48,056 bases of DNA from Flavobacteriia bacterium (GCA_947458955.1 CANGZT010000005.1:1-48056); one strand, 5' to 3'; shown: positions 25,523-35,436, counted from the stretch's first letter. A program made the numbers and translations. The notes: a model not told the origin generated them from the sequence alone.

Positions 25523-26824
25523 ATGAGAAAAAAAATAGTCATCGTAAGTATGTTGTTTTTGAGTTCTATTATTGGAAGAACTCAAACATTTGATTTGGAA
25601 AAATGCTTAAAAATGGCAGATACAGCCAATCCAGTCATTAGAAATGCAAAACTAGACGTTGCAATTACGACGAAACAAGTGTTAGCTTATGAAACGGCTT
25701 TGCTTCCAAAGTTGTTTTTTGCAGCTGATTATAAATACAATGCAATTATTCCAGGGCAGTTAATCCCCGGAGAAATTGCCGGAATGCCTCAAGGAACCTT
25801 TGTGGCGGTTCAATTCGGAGTTCCATATAACCTGAGTAACGCACTTCAACTTAATCAAATTCTGTACAATCCCCAAGTAAATGCGGGAATTAAAGCATTG
25901 AAAGTGAGTAAGGAAGTGTCAGAATTACAATCAGAGGCTACAACTCAAAATGTGAAATATCAGTTAATTCAGACCTATTATAACTTGCAAGCATTGAACA
26001 AACAATTAGCGTTTGTGAAAGAAAATATTATCAATATTGATAAGATGTATGCCAACATGCAAGCGATGTATGAGCAAAAAATGATTTTAGCGACTGAATT
26101 AGATAAAATGAACATCACTCGTTTATCGCTTAAGAATCAAGAACAAACGTTAATTTCAAATAAGGAAAAGACTGAAAATTATCTGAAACTCATGATAGGA
26201 AAAAACATTCAGGATAAAATTGATTTTCAACGCGAAGAAGATGTTCAAAAACCTTTAATTATTGATCAAAAAACAATTAACCCTATTGATGTAAAATTGA
26301 TTCAGACACAACAAAAATTAAATCAAGCAGAACGTCAAGGTATTAATATGGCATATTTGCCTGTATTATCAATGTATGGTACTGCATTATATAGTTATAA
26401 CTACCGTCCAGAAAGTGATTTTGGAAAAGGGATAAACGGAGCAATCGTGGGATTAAAGCTAGATTGGACTTTATTTGATGGTCTAGAAAAAATGTATAAG
26501 TCGAAACAAAATAAGTTAACACGACAAAAATTAGATTCTCAATTGGATTTTGCTAAAAAACAATTAGAGGTAAATATTGAAAATGCTAAAAAACAAGTAG
26601 AAAATCAATTGCAATCTTTGGTTACAAGTCAAGAGCAATTAGTATTAGCTGAGAAAGTACAAAATCAAGCAAAATACTCTTACGAACAAGGAGTGATTAG
26701 TTCAAACGATTTATTGAAGAGTGAAAATGACTTGTATCAAGCACAAACGAATGTCGTGGTTGCTTACGTACAATTAAGAATGGCTGAATTAGAATTATTA
26801 AAAATTACAGGTAATATTAAATAA
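25523..26824 (+). CDS. TolC family outer-membrane efflux protein
   Basis: 433 residues from the ATG at 25523 (a GTG at 25517 is also in frame but gives a worse leader). Signal peptide RKKIVIVSMLFLSSIIGRTQ, then two similar halves of long helices plus barrel strands, as in TolC: start TFDLEKCLKMADTANPVIRN, inner repeats LKLDWTLFDG and AKKQLEVNIENAKKQVENQL, and end YVQLRMAELELLKITG. It forms the exit duct for the adaptor and RND pump encoded directly downstream. Substrates are unknown. Confidence 0.92.
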   Translation: MRKKIVIVSMLFLSSIIGRTQTFDLEKCLKMADTANPVIRNAKLDVAITTKQVLAYETALLPKLFFAADYKYNAIIPGQLIPGEIAGMPQGTFVAVQFGVPYNLSNALQLNQILYNPQVNAGIKALKVSKEVSELQSEATTQNVKYQLIQTYYNLQALNKQLAFVKENIINIDKMYANMQAMYEQKMILATELDKMNITRLSLKNQEQTLISNKEKTENYLKLMIGKNIQDKIDFQREEDVQKPLIIDQKTINPIDVKLIQTQQKLNQAERQGINMAYLPVLSMYGTALYSYNYRPESDFGKGINGAIVGLKLDWTLFDGLEKMYKSKQNKLTRQKLDSQLDFAKKQLEVNIENAKKQVENQLQSLVTSQEQLVLAEKVQNQAKYSYEQGVISSNDLLKSENDLYQAQTNVVVAYVQLRMAELELLKITGNIK

Positions 26825-26832
26825 AAATAGTT

Positions 26833-27888
26833 ATGAATAAGAAAGGAATAATAATCATCGTTTTAGTTTTCGGTTTGGTGACTTTAGGAGTGTTAAAATT
26901 GAAGAAAAACAAAGAGGACGTTAAAGGTAAATTATACATACATGACACAACAGCTCCCATTTTGGTAGAATCTCAAAAACCAAAAATGCATGCTTTTGAT
27001 AAAGCATTTGCATTCTTAGGTACATTCGAAGCTATTCGCCAAAATACCATAGGTTCTGATGTAGCAGGTAAAATAATCAAAATGAATGTGCAAGAAGGAG
27101 ATAAAGTTTCTAAAGGGCAAGTGATTGCAAAATTAGATGATGAGATGTTAGCTCTGCAGTTAGAAAGTGCTTCGGTAAATGTTGAAATGAACAAAAATGA
27201 CGATGCAAGAAATAATAATCTAATCAAACAAAATGCCATTTCTGGTGTGCAAAGCGAAAAAACAAAATTAGCATTAAAAGCAGCAGAAGCTCAATACAAG
27301 TTAATTAAAAAACAATTGAAAAACACATCAATCACTGCTCCATTCTCTGGGGTTGTAACCAAGAAAATGATTGATTTAGGAAGCGTTATTGGAGCTGGGA
27401 CTCCATTGATCGAACTAACAGATATCTCTTCATTGAAATTAACGATATCTGTTCCAGAAAGAGATATCTTAAAGTTTAAAGTCGGACAAAAAGTGATTTT
27501 AAATGCAGATGTTTATGGAAGCAAAGAGTTTAAAGGAACAGTTTCCAGCGTATCATACAAGGCTGATGCGAGTCATAATTTCAAAATTGAAATCACTACT
27601 CCTAATTCAAAAGAGCATCCTTTAATGGCGGGTATGTATGGTTCTGTTGCCTTGAATAATAGTAAAGCAAAAACAGCATTAGCAATACCTAGAAAAGCAT
27701 TGATTGGTTCAACTAAAAAATCTAAAGTATTTGTTATCAGAGGAGGTAAAGCGAAATTAGTTTCTTTTACTGCTGGAATTGGAGATAGTGAATTTATAGA
27801 AGTAGTTGATGGTCTATCTGAAAATGATTTAGTTGTAGTGAAAGGACAAATCAACTTGCAAAATAATACAAACGTAATTACTGAATAA
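26833..27888 (+). CDS. HlyD-family periplasmic adaptor subunit of an RND efflux pump
   Basis: 351 residues. N-terminal membrane anchor (KKGIIIIVLVFGLVTLGVLK, then basic LKKNKED), lipoyl/barrel-sandwich halves (VAGKIIKMNVQEGDKVSKGQ about 78-97; ITAPFSGVVTKKMIDLGSVI about 173-192), a short helical hairpin between them, a beta-barrel region (LKLTISVPERDILKFKVGQK) and a membrane-proximal domain (AIPRKALIGSTKKSKVFVIR). It bridges the RND permease and the TolC protein. Gaps of 8 and 10 nt to its neighbours show one operon. Confidence 0.93.
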   Translation: MNKKGIIIIVLVFGLVTLGVLKLKKNKEDVKGKLYIHDTTAPILVESQKPKMHAFDKAFAFLGTFEAIRQNTIGSDVAGKIIKMNVQEGDKVSKGQVIAKLDDEMLALQLESASVNVEMNKNDDARNNNLIKQNAISGVQSEKTKLALKAAEAQYKLIKKQLKNTSITAPFSGVVTKKMIDLGSVIGAGTPLIELTDISSLKLTISVPERDILKFKVGQKVILNADVYGSKEFKGTVSSVSYKADASHNFKIEITTPNSKEHPLMAGMYGSVALNNSKAKTALAIPRKALIGSTKKSKVFVIRGGKAKLVSFTAGIGDSEFIEVVDGLSENDLVVVKGQINLQNNTNVITE

Positions 27889-27898
27889 TAAGAAAGTT

Positions 27899-30800
27899 AT
27901 GACACTTACCGAAATTTCAATAAAACGTCCATCCTTAATTATCGTAATTTTTACGGTACTTATAGGTGGTGGTTGGTTGAGTTACAAACAATTAAGCTAT
28001 CAATTGTTGCCTGATTTTGCTCCGCCAATTTTAACGATTACCACTACTTATCCTGGCGCTTCTCCTTCTATCGTTGAAAACCAGGTTTCTGAACCATTGG
28101 AAGATGCTTTAAGTGGATTAGAAAACATAAAAGAAGTAACTTCTTTTTCATTGGAAAACGCTTCGATTGTAATGCTTGAGTTTGATAACTCAGTAGATCT
28201 AGAATCTGTGATGCAAGATGGTCAACGAAAAATTGAAGCAATAAAGAAAAATCTTCCAGAAGATTGTGATAATCCTGTTATTGCAAAAATTGATCCCAAT
28301 GCTTCTCCTGTATTACAACTTTCAGTAACCGCTAAAAATCTTTCAGATAGAGCGTTTTTCGAATTGATGGATAATGAAATTTTACCCTTACTAAAACAAA
28401 CAAAAGGGGTTTCTGAAATTAATGTGCTTGGTGGTGAAAGAAGAGAAGTTAGGGTTGATATTGATAAGGAAAAAGCGAAATTGGCTAATATTTCCTTAGC
28501 ATCAATTAATCAGGCAATTGCAACTGCAAATATTGAATTTCCTACAGGAAAAGTGAAGAGTATAGATGAACAAATGACAGTTCGTTTAGCAGGGAAATAT
28601 AAAACAGTTGATGAATTACAAAATTTGATCATTGGTGGTAATGGGTCCTCGATAATTCGTCTCAAAGATATTGCTGATGTATTTGATGGATCTGCTGATC
28701 AATTAACGATTAGTAGATACAACGGTATCAATGGAATTGGTTTAAGAATTAAAAAACAATCGGATGCAAATGCGGTTGAAATGTCAAAACTTTCTAAGCT
28801 GAAGTTTAAAGAATTAGAAGAAAAATATAAAAAAGAAGGGTTAAAATTTGTAGTGGCGACAGATACTTCTTTACCAACTATTCAAGCGGTTGATGCAGTA
28901 TTCCACGACTTAGAATTGGCTATTATTTTGGTAGCTGCTGTAATGTTATTGTTTTTACATAGTTTGAGAAATGCGATTATCGTTTTGGTTTCTATACCTG
29001 CATCGTTGATTTCAACATTTATTGCAATGTATTTATTAGGCTATACCTTAAACTTAATGACACTATTAGCAATGTCTTTGGTGATTGGTATTCTTGTGGA
29101 TGACTCGATTGTGGTACTAGAAAATATCTACAGACACCTTTCTATGGGGAAGGATAGTCGCAAAGCAGCTTTAGATGGAAGAAATGAAATCGGTTTTACT
29201 GCATTGGCAATTACATTCGTTGATGTCGTTGTATTTACTCCAGTAGTATTCGTACAAGGTACAATTTCTGATATTTTACAACAATTCTCCATTGTCGTTG
29301 TGATTTCTACCTTGATGTCATTGTTTGTTTGTTTCACTTTGACTCCTTGGTTAGCTTCTCGTTTTGCTAAAGAAACACATTTATCTAAAGGTAAAATTTG
29401 GCAATGGCCATTGATTTGGTTCGAAAAAAGAGTATCAATTTTTACTGAATCCTATGTTAAAGTGGTGGCTTGGGCTTTACGTCATAAGTTGATTACTGGT
29501 TTAGGAATTTTAGCCTTGTTTATTGGCTCTGGAGCGGTTATGGGCTTGGGGATTGTAGGTCAAGAGTTCGTTGCACAAGGGGATCAAGGTAAATTTATGA
29601 TTAAATTAAAGTATGATAAAAGTACACCGTTCAATGAAAACAATGCGACAACTTACGCTATAGAACAATTCATTTTGCAACAGCCTGATGTGAAAATGGT
29701 GTTTTCTAATGTGGGAGGGCCAAGCGCTGGTATGGGCGCAGCATCTTTTGGGAATGAATCTCGTTCAGAATTGACAGTTAAATTAAAAGATGGTGTTCAA
29801 GATCGTATTCCTACCGCAAATTATATGAATGAAATTCGTAAACGTATCGAAACTAAATTTGCTGGTATTGAAGTGAAAGCGATCAATATTGGAATGGTAG
29901 AATCGGAAGAAGCACCAATCGAGATTTTCTTAGCAAGTAGTGATTCAGAATTATTAATGGACGAAGCTAGAAGATTAAAAGAGGCGATTTTAGTTATGCC
30001 GGGCGCTAAAGATCCAACAATCTCTACGGATGATATTTCACCTGAAATTCGTATCGAATTAGATAGAGAAAAAATGGGACAACTAGGTTTACCGATTGCT
30101 GTGGTAGGTATGCAACTTCAAAATGCTTTGTCGGGAAATAATTCTTCTAATTTTTCAGAAAAAGAAAATGAATATGATATCCGCGTGATGTTGAATCAAG
30201 GAGACAGACAAAATGTGGATGATATCAGAAATATGAGCTTTACTACAACAAGAGGAAATGTTGTAGAATTGGAAGAGTTTGCCGAAATTACAGTTGAAAA
30301 TGGTTTTGGCTCATTGGAACGTAAGAATCGTTTGAGTTCAACTACCATTCGTGCGTATGTATTAGGTACACCTGCTGGTACTCTTGCTCAAAAAATTCAA
30401 GAGTATTTAGATAAGCAACCGCTAAACGAAAATGTTCGAATGATTTGGGGTGGTGAAGTGAAAAGACAAAAAGAGGGTTTTGGAGCAATGGGTACGGCAA
30501 TGTTAATCGGTTTGATTTTGGTATATCTGATTATGGTTGCATTGTATGATAATTTTGTATACCCATTTGTTGTATTGTTCTCAATTCCAGTTGCTCTAAT
30601 TGGTGCTTTATTAGCTTTGAACTTATCTGGTTCTAACATAGGAATTTTTACGATGCTAGGGATGATCATGTTATTAGGTCTAGTTGCCAAAAACGCCATT
30701 TTAATAGTCGATTTTACAAATCATTTAAAAGCAGCAGGCAAAAACGTAACAGAGGCTTTACTTGAAGCTGTTCGTGAGCGTATGCGTCCTATTTTAATGA

Positions 30801-31000
30801 CTACAATTGCCATGGTTATTGGTATGATTCCAATTGCAATCGCTAAAGGTTCAGGTGCAGAATGGAAAAATGGACTTGCGTGGGTGTTAATTGGTGGTTT
30901 ATTAAGTTCCATGTTTTTAACTATCATTTTGGTGCCAGTAATGTATTACACCGTAGATGCGATTAAGTTTAGAATTTCAAAACGTCGAAATTCTTTGTAG
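27899..31000 (+). CDS. RND-family efflux permease (HAE-1 type)
   Basis: 1033 residues, full length for the family, twelve membrane spans with two large periplasmic loops. Visible features: N-terminal SIKRPSLIIVIFTVLIGGGW, the PGASPSIVENQVSEPLEDAL pore-domain motif, proton-relay aspartates D401/D402 in GILVDDSIVVLENIYRHL, and the lysine near 931 in GLVAKNAILIVDF. This pattern is that of drug/lipid exporters rather than the CzcA heavy-metal group. Inner-membrane engine of the tripartite pump with the preceding two products. A terminator follows at 31061. Confidence 0.94.
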   Translation: MTLTEISIKRPSLIIVIFTVLIGGGWLSYKQLSYQLLPDFAPPILTITTTYPGASPSIVENQVSEPLEDALSGLENIKEVTSFSLENASIVMLEFDNSVDLESVMQDGQRKIEAIKKNLPEDCDNPVIAKIDPNASPVLQLSVTAKNLSDRAFFELMDNEILPLLKQTKGVSEINVLGGERREVRVDIDKEKAKLANISLASINQAIATANIEFPTGKVKSIDEQMTVRLAGKYKTVDELQNLIIGGNGSSIIRLKDIADVFDGSADQLTISRYNGINGIGLRIKKQSDANAVEMSKLSKLKFKELEEKYKKEGLKFVVATDTSLPTIQAVDAVFHDLELAIILVAAVMLLFLHSLRNAIIVLVSIPASLISTFIAMYLLGYTLNLMTLLAMSLVIGILVDDSIVVLENIYRHLSMGKDSRKAALDGRNEIGFTALAITFVDVVVFTPVVFVQGTISDILQQFSIVVVISTLMSLFVCFTLTPWLASRFAKETHLSKGKIWQWPLIWFEKRVSIFTESYVKVVAWALRHKLITGLGILALFIGSGAVMGLGIVGQEFVAQGDQGKFMIKLKYDKSTPFNENNATTYAIEQFILQQPDVKMVFSNVGGPSAGMGAASFGNESRSELTVKLKDGVQDRIPTANYMNEIRKRIETKFAGIEVKAINIGMVESEEAPIEIFLASSDSELLMDEARRLKEAILVMPGAKDPTISTDDISPEIRIELDREKMGQLGLPIAVVGMQLQNALSGNNSSNFSEKENEYDIRVMLNQGDRQNVDDIRNMSFTTTRGNVVELEEFAEITVENGFGSLERKNRLSSTTIRAYVLGTPAGTLAQKIQEYLDKQPLNENVRMIWGGEVKRQKEGFGAMGTAMLIGLILVYLIMVALYDNFVYPFVVLFSIPVALIGALLALNLSGSNIGIFTMLGMIMLLGLVAKNAILIVDFTNHLKAAGKNVTEALLEAVRERMRPILMTTIAMVIGMIPIAIAKGSGAEWKNGLAWVLIGGLLSSMFLTIILVPVMYYTVDAIKFRISKRRNSL

Positions 31001-31060
31001 TGAAAAAATATATGTTGTTACAATAAGCGATGTATAAAATTCAGAAGTTTTGATAATAAG

Positions 31061-31090
31061 TCCCAACCATATTCGGTTGGGATTTTTTTT
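31061..31090 (+). terminator. Rho-independent terminator of the efflux operon
   Basis: Stem tcccaacc / ggttggga with a 6-nt loop, followed by T8, 60 nt after the stop of the RND gene. Confidence 0.9.
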
Positions 31091-31138
31091 GGTACATATT
31101 TTGATTTAATTTAAATTGTAATATTAATTCTTAGAATC

Positions 31139-31948
31139 ATGAAGACTTTATTTTGTATATCACTAGCAACATTCGGTTTATCATCTTTTGTGTTGACTGA
31201 TTATAAAGAACCTGTTGATTATGCTTCATCAATTTTCAGAAAAGTGGAGCAAACTTCATTTAAAGAAGGGGAACAATTAGATTATACAATTCATTATGGA
31301 TTAATCGATGCTGGATTTGCCCGTTTGGAATTAAAAAAAGAAGATACTAAGATCAATGGAAGGGAAGTATTTCATAGTGTAGGAACAGGAAAAAGTTTGG
31401 GTGCTTTTGATTGGTTTTTTAAAGTCAGAGATAAATATGAGACCTATATTGATGCGGAGGGTATTTTTCCACATGTATTTAGAAGAGATGTAGATGAAGG
31501 AGGGTATACCATCAACCAAGAGTATCGATTTTATCAACACAAAAATATGATTGATAATGGAAAGGAAAAAGTTTCCGATGCTCCTAGTTATGTACAGGAT
31601 ATGCTTTCATCCTTTTATTATGCTAGAACCTTAGATTTCTCTAATGCAAAAAAAGGGGATGTATTCACCATTTACTCTTATGTTGATGAAAAAGTATTCC
31701 CGATCAAAATAAAATATAAAGGGATTAAAAATGTAGAGATTCGAGCTGGAAAATTTAAATGTTATTTATTTAATCCTGTTGTTCAAACAGGTCGTGTTTT
31801 TAAACATGAAGAAGATTGTAATTTTTATATTACCTGCGATAAAAATAAAATTCCTTTATTGATTGAGACAAAATTAATGGTAGGCTCTATAAAAATGGAA
31901 CTCACGGGTTATAAAGGTTTGATGGAGAGATTAACCAAACTAGATTAA
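31139..31948 (+). CDS. DUF3108 domain-containing secreted protein
   Basis: 269 residues with a signal peptide (MKTLFCISLATFGLSSFVLT). The DUF3108 beta-rich body covers most of the chain, with GEQLDYTIHYGLIDAGFARL near the start, then FDWFFKVRDKYETYIDAEGI and RRDVDEGGYTINQEYRFYQ in the middle. Likely periplasmic; no enzyme function is known to me. Monocistronic: a terminator lies on each side. The gene is single-copy and full length. Confidence 0.85.
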   Translation: MKTLFCISLATFGLSSFVLTDYKEPVDYASSIFRKVEQTSFKEGEQLDYTIHYGLIDAGFARLELKKEDTKINGREVFHSVGTGKSLGAFDWFFKVRDKYETYIDAEGIFPHVFRRDVDEGGYTINQEYRFYQHKNMIDNGKEKVSDAPSYVQDMLSSFYYARTLDFSNAKKGDVFTIYSYVDEKVFPIKIKYKGIKNVEIRAGKFKCYLFNPVVQTGRVFKHEEDCNFYITCDKNKIPLLIETKLMVGSIKMELTGYKGLMERLTKLD

Positions 31949-31951
31949 AAC

Positions 31952-31980
31952 AAAAAAGGCTGATAAAATCAGCCTTTTTT
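31952..31980 (+). terminator. Rho-independent terminator after the DUF3108 gene
   Basis: Stem aaaaaaggctga / tcagcctttttt, short loop taaaa, T-run. It directly abuts the 3' end of tRNA-Phe on the other strand; being nearly symmetric (A-run/T-run) it can also stop leftward tRNA transcription. Confidence 0.88.
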
Positions 31981-31982
31981 TG

Positions 31983-32055
31983 TGGGAGCGGAGGGAATCG
32001 AACCCCCGACACAAGGATTTTCAGTCCTTTGCTCTACCGACTGAGCTACGCTCCC
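31983..32055 (-). tRNA. tRNA-Phe (GAA)
   Basis: 73 nt cloverleaf on the minus strand: acceptor GGGAGCG/CGCTCCC, D-arm GCTCAGTCGGTAGAGC, anticodon arm AAGGA-CTGAAAA-TCCTT with anticodon GAA, T-arm with GGTTCGATTCC, discriminator A. CCA is not encoded. Promoter at 32072-32101. Confidence 0.97.
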
Positions 32056-32071
32056 ATCCTTTTCGTGAGTG

Positions 32072-32101
32072 CAAATATACAAATAAAATTATTACTTACA
32101 A
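32072..32101 (-). promoter_or_regulatory. Promoter of tRNA-Phe
   Basis: Leftward TTG (32101-32099), 19-nt spacer, TATATTTG (32079-32072), 16 nt upstream of the tRNA 5' end. Confidence 0.75.
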
Positions 32102-32156
32102 CTATTATCGTTTTTTTTTGATTTTTTAGGGTACATTTGTATAAAATCAAGGAAAA

Positions 32157-32864
32157 ATGGATACAACTATTGTTGTTGACGCAGGTAATACAAGAATTAA
32201 AACAGGTGTTTTTAAGGGAGATAGGTTACAAGAAGTTCTTTACTTTGGTAGTGAGGATTGGAATGCTTTAAAGTCTTTTTTACTCGAACATCGTTTTGAA
32301 AATACAATTGTCTCTTCTGTTCGATCTGAAAAGGAAACACGTTGGATACTACAGTTGTTACACAATCCAATTCGTTTTCATTCGGGTATGGATTTACCTC
32401 TAAAAAACAAATATACTACTCCTGATACTTTGGGGGCTGACAGATTAGCAAATGTTGTAGCAGCTGGTACATTAGCAAAAGGAGCTGCACTAGTATTAGA
32501 TATCGGGACCTGTATCAAATTTGATATCATCGATGATCAAAAAACATACTTAGGTGGTTCTATTTCACCAGGTATCAATTTAAGGTATAAATCATTAAAT
32601 GATTACACAGGAGCATTGCCTTTGATCGAAGATAATTCAAAAGCAGAATGGTTTGGTGATTCAACGAGTGCTTGTATTCATGCTGGTGTTATGCAAGGAA
32701 TTCAAGGAGAAATTAACTACTTTTTAGATTTTTACTCTAGTAAGTTTCCAGATTTAACAATTTTTGTCACAGGTGGAGATGCACATTGCTTTGATTTTCA
32801 AATTAAAAACAACATTTTTGTTGAACAGAATCTGACCCTATATGGCTTATTCTATTCTTTGTAA
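32157..32864 (+). CDS. coaX: Type III pantothenate kinase
   Basis: 235 residues, cytoplasmic; phosphorylates pantothenate as the first step of CoA synthesis. CoaX motifs: phosphate-1 TIVVDAGNTRIKTGVF (about 4-19), pantothenate-site DTLGADRLANVVAAG (about 85-99), phosphate-2 LVLDIGTCIKFDII, and GGSISPGINLRYKSL. Near the usual length (about 240-260). Next gene starts 4 nt later. A TACATTTG element lies at 32132-32139. Confidence 0.95.
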   Translation: MDTTIVVDAGNTRIKTGVFKGDRLQEVLYFGSEDWNALKSFLLEHRFENTIVSSVRSEKETRWILQLLHNPIRFHSGMDLPLKNKYTTPDTLGADRLANVVAAGTLAKGAALVLDIGTCIKFDIIDDQKTYLGGSISPGINLRYKSLNDYTGALPLIEDNSKAEWFGDSTSACIHAGVMQGIQGEINYFLDFYSSKFPDLTIFVTGGDAHCFDFQIKNNIFVEQNLTLYGLFYSL

Positions 32865-32868
32865 TAAT

Positions 32869-34200
32869 ATGAAACGTGTTCTATTTTTATTGAGTTTGGT
32901 TTTGGGTAACATATCTTTTGCTCAACAATTTACAAAAAGTCCCTATAGTATAAATGGTTTAGGTGAGGAAGATTATGTAGGAAATGCCACTTTCACAGCA
33001 CTTGGAAATACAAGATCGGTATACATCGACTCTACCGTGTTAAATATTTATAATCCTGCTTCTTATGCTTTCTTATCTCATGGACAACCTATTTTTTCAA
33101 CAAGTGCCTATATTCAAAATTATCAATTTGTTGAAAATAAATCTATTGCAAAAAATAATGCTTTAGCACTAAGTCATATGGCTTTTGGATTTTCATTTAA
33201 AAATAGATTTGGTTTAGTTTTTGGATTTAGACCGCTAACAAACACTGGTTATGATGTATTAAATACTTCAATAAATCTATTGACAAATGATACTATAAGT
33301 ACGCAATTTTATGGTTCTGGAAATATAACTTATGCATTTACAGGATTGGCATTTAAAATCTTAGAACTTGAAAAACATAAACTTTCATTCGGTGCTAATT
33401 TAGGGAACGTTTTTGGTACAAATACACATAGACAAACGGTTAATATTCAAAATGAATTGATTGGAAGTGTGAAACAAAATACGTTGAAAATAAATGGCTT
33501 TAATCCAGAATTTGGTTTTAATTACCAGATATTATTTTCTAAGTCTTCCAATCTATCAGTAGCTGCAATTTATAAATCGAAAGTAACCCTAACATCTGAA
33601 AGTAAAACAGCTTTAATTAGCGCTTCTGACTTTAAAAATGAAAATTCATTTGATACACTTGACTATGAAATATCTAAAGGTAATGTCTTTAATCCTTCCT
33701 CCGTTGAAATTGGTTTAAAGTATGATTTTACAAAGTATTTGAACAGAGCATCCTTGAGAATCCCGCAATTGATATTACTTGCCTCTTATAAAAATACACG
33801 TTGGAGCGAACTTAATTCAACAACAAATCTTTCTACTTCGTTCAATGATGCAACCCATTTTAATTTTGGTTTACAATTTGCCCCTCATGTGGATTTTTAT
33901 GACCGATCAAAGTCGATTTCTTTTTTATCGCGTATTAGATATCGTATGGGGTATGAATATGCATTACTTCCTTGGTCATTAAATTCAAAACAACTTACTT
34001 CATCTATTTATTCGATTGGCTTTGGATTTCCGATTACATCACAAAGAACACTTTCTTCTATAAATTTCGCTGTGAATTATGGAGAAAGAGGAAATGGAAA
34101 TTCACAAGATTTCATAGAAAAACAACTTGGTTATAGTTTGGGTATTACCATTTCTCCTGCTTTTTATGATCGTTGGTTTAAAAAGAATAAAATTGACTAA
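32869..34200 (+). CDS. Outer-membrane beta-barrel protein of unknown function
   Basis: 443 residues from the ATG at 32869, which gives a clean signal peptide (MKRVLFLLSLVLGNISFAQ, cleavage before QFTKSPYS); an earlier in-frame ATG at 32842 lies inside coaX. The body has many amphipathic strands separated by polar turns, with YSINGLGEE and NPASYAFLSHG near the start, resembling FadL/OmpP1-like barrels of Bacteroidota. It lies between coaX and lptC, an order I recall in other Bacteroidota, which hints at an envelope role; no ligand can be assigned. Confidence 0.8.
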   Translation: MKRVLFLLSLVLGNISFAQQFTKSPYSINGLGEEDYVGNATFTALGNTRSVYIDSTVLNIYNPASYAFLSHGQPIFSTSAYIQNYQFVENKSIAKNNALALSHMAFGFSFKNRFGLVFGFRPLTNTGYDVLNTSINLLTNDTISTQFYGSGNITYAFTGLAFKILELEKHKLSFGANLGNVFGTNTHRQTVNIQNELIGSVKQNTLKINGFNPEFGFNYQILFSKSSNLSVAAIYKSKVTLTSESKTALISASDFKNENSFDTLDYEISKGNVFNPSSVEIGLKYDFTKYLNRASLRIPQLILLASYKNTRWSELNSTTNLSTSFNDATHFNFGLQFAPHVDFYDRSKSISFLSRIRYRMGYEYALLPWSLNSKQLTSSIYSIGFGFPITSQRTLSSINFAVNYGERGNGNSQDFIEKQLGYSLGITISPAFYDRWFKKNKID

Positions 34201-34735
34201 TCCAGCGTTTATATTCTTACTGTTATTTTCGTTGGTATTTATTTCTTGTGAAAATGATTTAGAGGAAATAAAAAAAGTTTCTGAAATACCAGGAGCTCCG
34301 GAAGAACGTACGAGGGATTTAGAATTGATTTATTCAGATAGTGGACAAGTAAAGGTTTTATTAAATGCAACTCTAGCAGAATCATATTATAAGCCAACAC
34401 ACGTCATAAAGTTTTCTGAGGGAGTTAAGGTTCGTTTTTTTAATCCTGATGGGTCAATTAAAACCGTTCTTACTGCTAATTATGGAGAAATAATTCAAAA
34501 TGAAGGTAAAATGATCGCTCGTGACTCCGTAGTGATGAAAAATTTGAATAAAGCTCAACAAATGGAAACGGAGGAATTGATCTGGAACCAAACTACGCAA
34601 GAAATAAAATCCTCTCGATCTGTGGTTGTTAAGACCAAAGATGGTCGTTTTTATGGAGATGGAATTATCACCACTTCTGATTTTAGTGAATATCAATTCA
34701 TAAAACCGAGGGGAACATTAAATCTTAAAAATTAA
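34166..34735 (+). CDS. lptC: LPS export system periplasmic protein LptC
   Basis: 189 residues from the ATG at 34166, overlapping the previous gene by 35 bp. N-terminus basic then AFIFLLLFSLVFISCEND, a lipobox-like end, so it may be lipid-anchored instead of held by a transmembrane helix as in E. coli. The LptC/OstA-like beta-jellyroll is seen in LIYSDSGQVKVLLNATLAES, VRFFNPDGSIKTVLTANYGE and WNQTTQEIKSSRSVVVKTKD. It passes LPS from LptFG to LptA; the other lpt genes are not in the window. A TTG at 34193 is a possible alternative start. Confidence 0.87.
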   Translation: MIVGLKRIKLTNPAFIFLLLFSLVFISCENDLEEIKKVSEIPGAPEERTRDLELIYSDSGQVKVLLNATLAESYYKPTHVIKFSEGVKVRFFNPDGSIKTVLTANYGEIIQNEGKMIARDSVVMKNLNKAQQMETEELIWNQTTQEIKSSRSVVVKTKDGRFYGDGIITTSDFSEYQFIKPRGTLNLKN

Positions 34736-34738
34736 ATT

Positions 34739-34954
34739 ATGAATACATACAATAAAGTAATGCTTTATTTTTGGTTGCTTGCATCCATCATAACTTTTGG
34801 AGTAGTAACATTTAAAGGATTTCAAGAAGGATTTGATCGTTGGTCAATTTATTATTTATTTAGTGGATTATCACTATTAATGTATTTTGTACGAAAATGG
34901 ATGATAAAACGCATGCAGAAACATATTGAATTTCTTCAAAATCAACAAAAATAA
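34739..34954 (+). CDS. Small two-span membrane protein
   Basis: 71 residues with two hydrophobic segments (VMLYFWLLASIITFGVVTF and WSIYYLFSGLSLLMYFV) and a basic C-terminal tail (RKWMIKRMQKHIEFL). It sits 3 nt after lptC and 2 nt before rnhA. No family recognised, but tight spacing on both sides supports it as a real gene. It may act with the LPS-export neighbours; that is conjecture. Confidence 0.7.
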   Translation: MNTYNKVMLYFWLLASIITFGVVTFKGFQEGFDRWSIYYLFSGLSLLMYFVRKWMIKRMQKHIEFLQNQQK

Positions 34955-34956
34955 AA

Positions 34957-35436
34957 ATGTCTCCCAACATTGAAATTTTTACTGATGGGGCGGCTAAAGG
35001 AAATCCCGGAAATGGGGGATATGGTGCTATATTGCGCTTTCAAGGAAAGGTAAAAGAGTTAGCTCAGGGTTATCGCTTGACTACCAATAATAGAATGGAA
35101 TTGATGGCGATAATAGTAGCATTAGAATCGTTAAAAACAAATAAATTTCCTGTTGTAATTACTTCTGATTCAAAATACGTGATAGATGCAGTTCAGAAAA
35201 AATGGGTTTTCGAATGGCAGAAAAAAGGATTTAAAGGCAAAAAAAATTCGGATCTATGGAACCGTTATCTAAAAGTAGCTGTAAATTTTCAAATATCTTT
35301 TCGTTGGGTGAGAGGCCATAATGGTCACCCTGAAAATGAACGATGTGATTATTTAGCCGTACAAGCAGCTGAAAGTAATAATTTACTGATAGATGTAGGT
35401 TATGAAAATTCCTTAGAGAGTAATACCCTTTTGTAG
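34957..35436 (+). CDS. rnhA: Ribonuclease HI
   Basis: 159 residues, close to E. coli RNase HI. Removes RNA from RNA-DNA hybrids. All four acidic active-site residues are present: D10 (IFTDGAAKGNPG), E48 (NNRMELMA), D71 (ITSDSKYVIDA), D131 (NERCDYLA), plus the conserved His in VRGHNGHPEN. The basic handle region KKWVFEWQKKGFKGKK is also there. The last 24 bp overlap the 3' end of the convergent gene. Confidence 0.96.
   Translation: MSPNIEIFTDGAAKGNPGNGGYGAILRFQGKVKELAQGYRLTTNNRMELMAIIVALESLKTNKFPVVITSDSKYVIDAVQKKWVFEWQKKGFKGKKNSDLWNRYLKVAVNFQISFRWVRGHNGHPENERCDYLAVQAAESNNLLIDVGYENSLESNTLL

Noticed and set aside
34127-34165. TTG start for the LptC gene
   Set aside because: It would add a hydrophobic stretch read out of the previous gene; the ATG at 34166 gives a normal lipoprotein leader.
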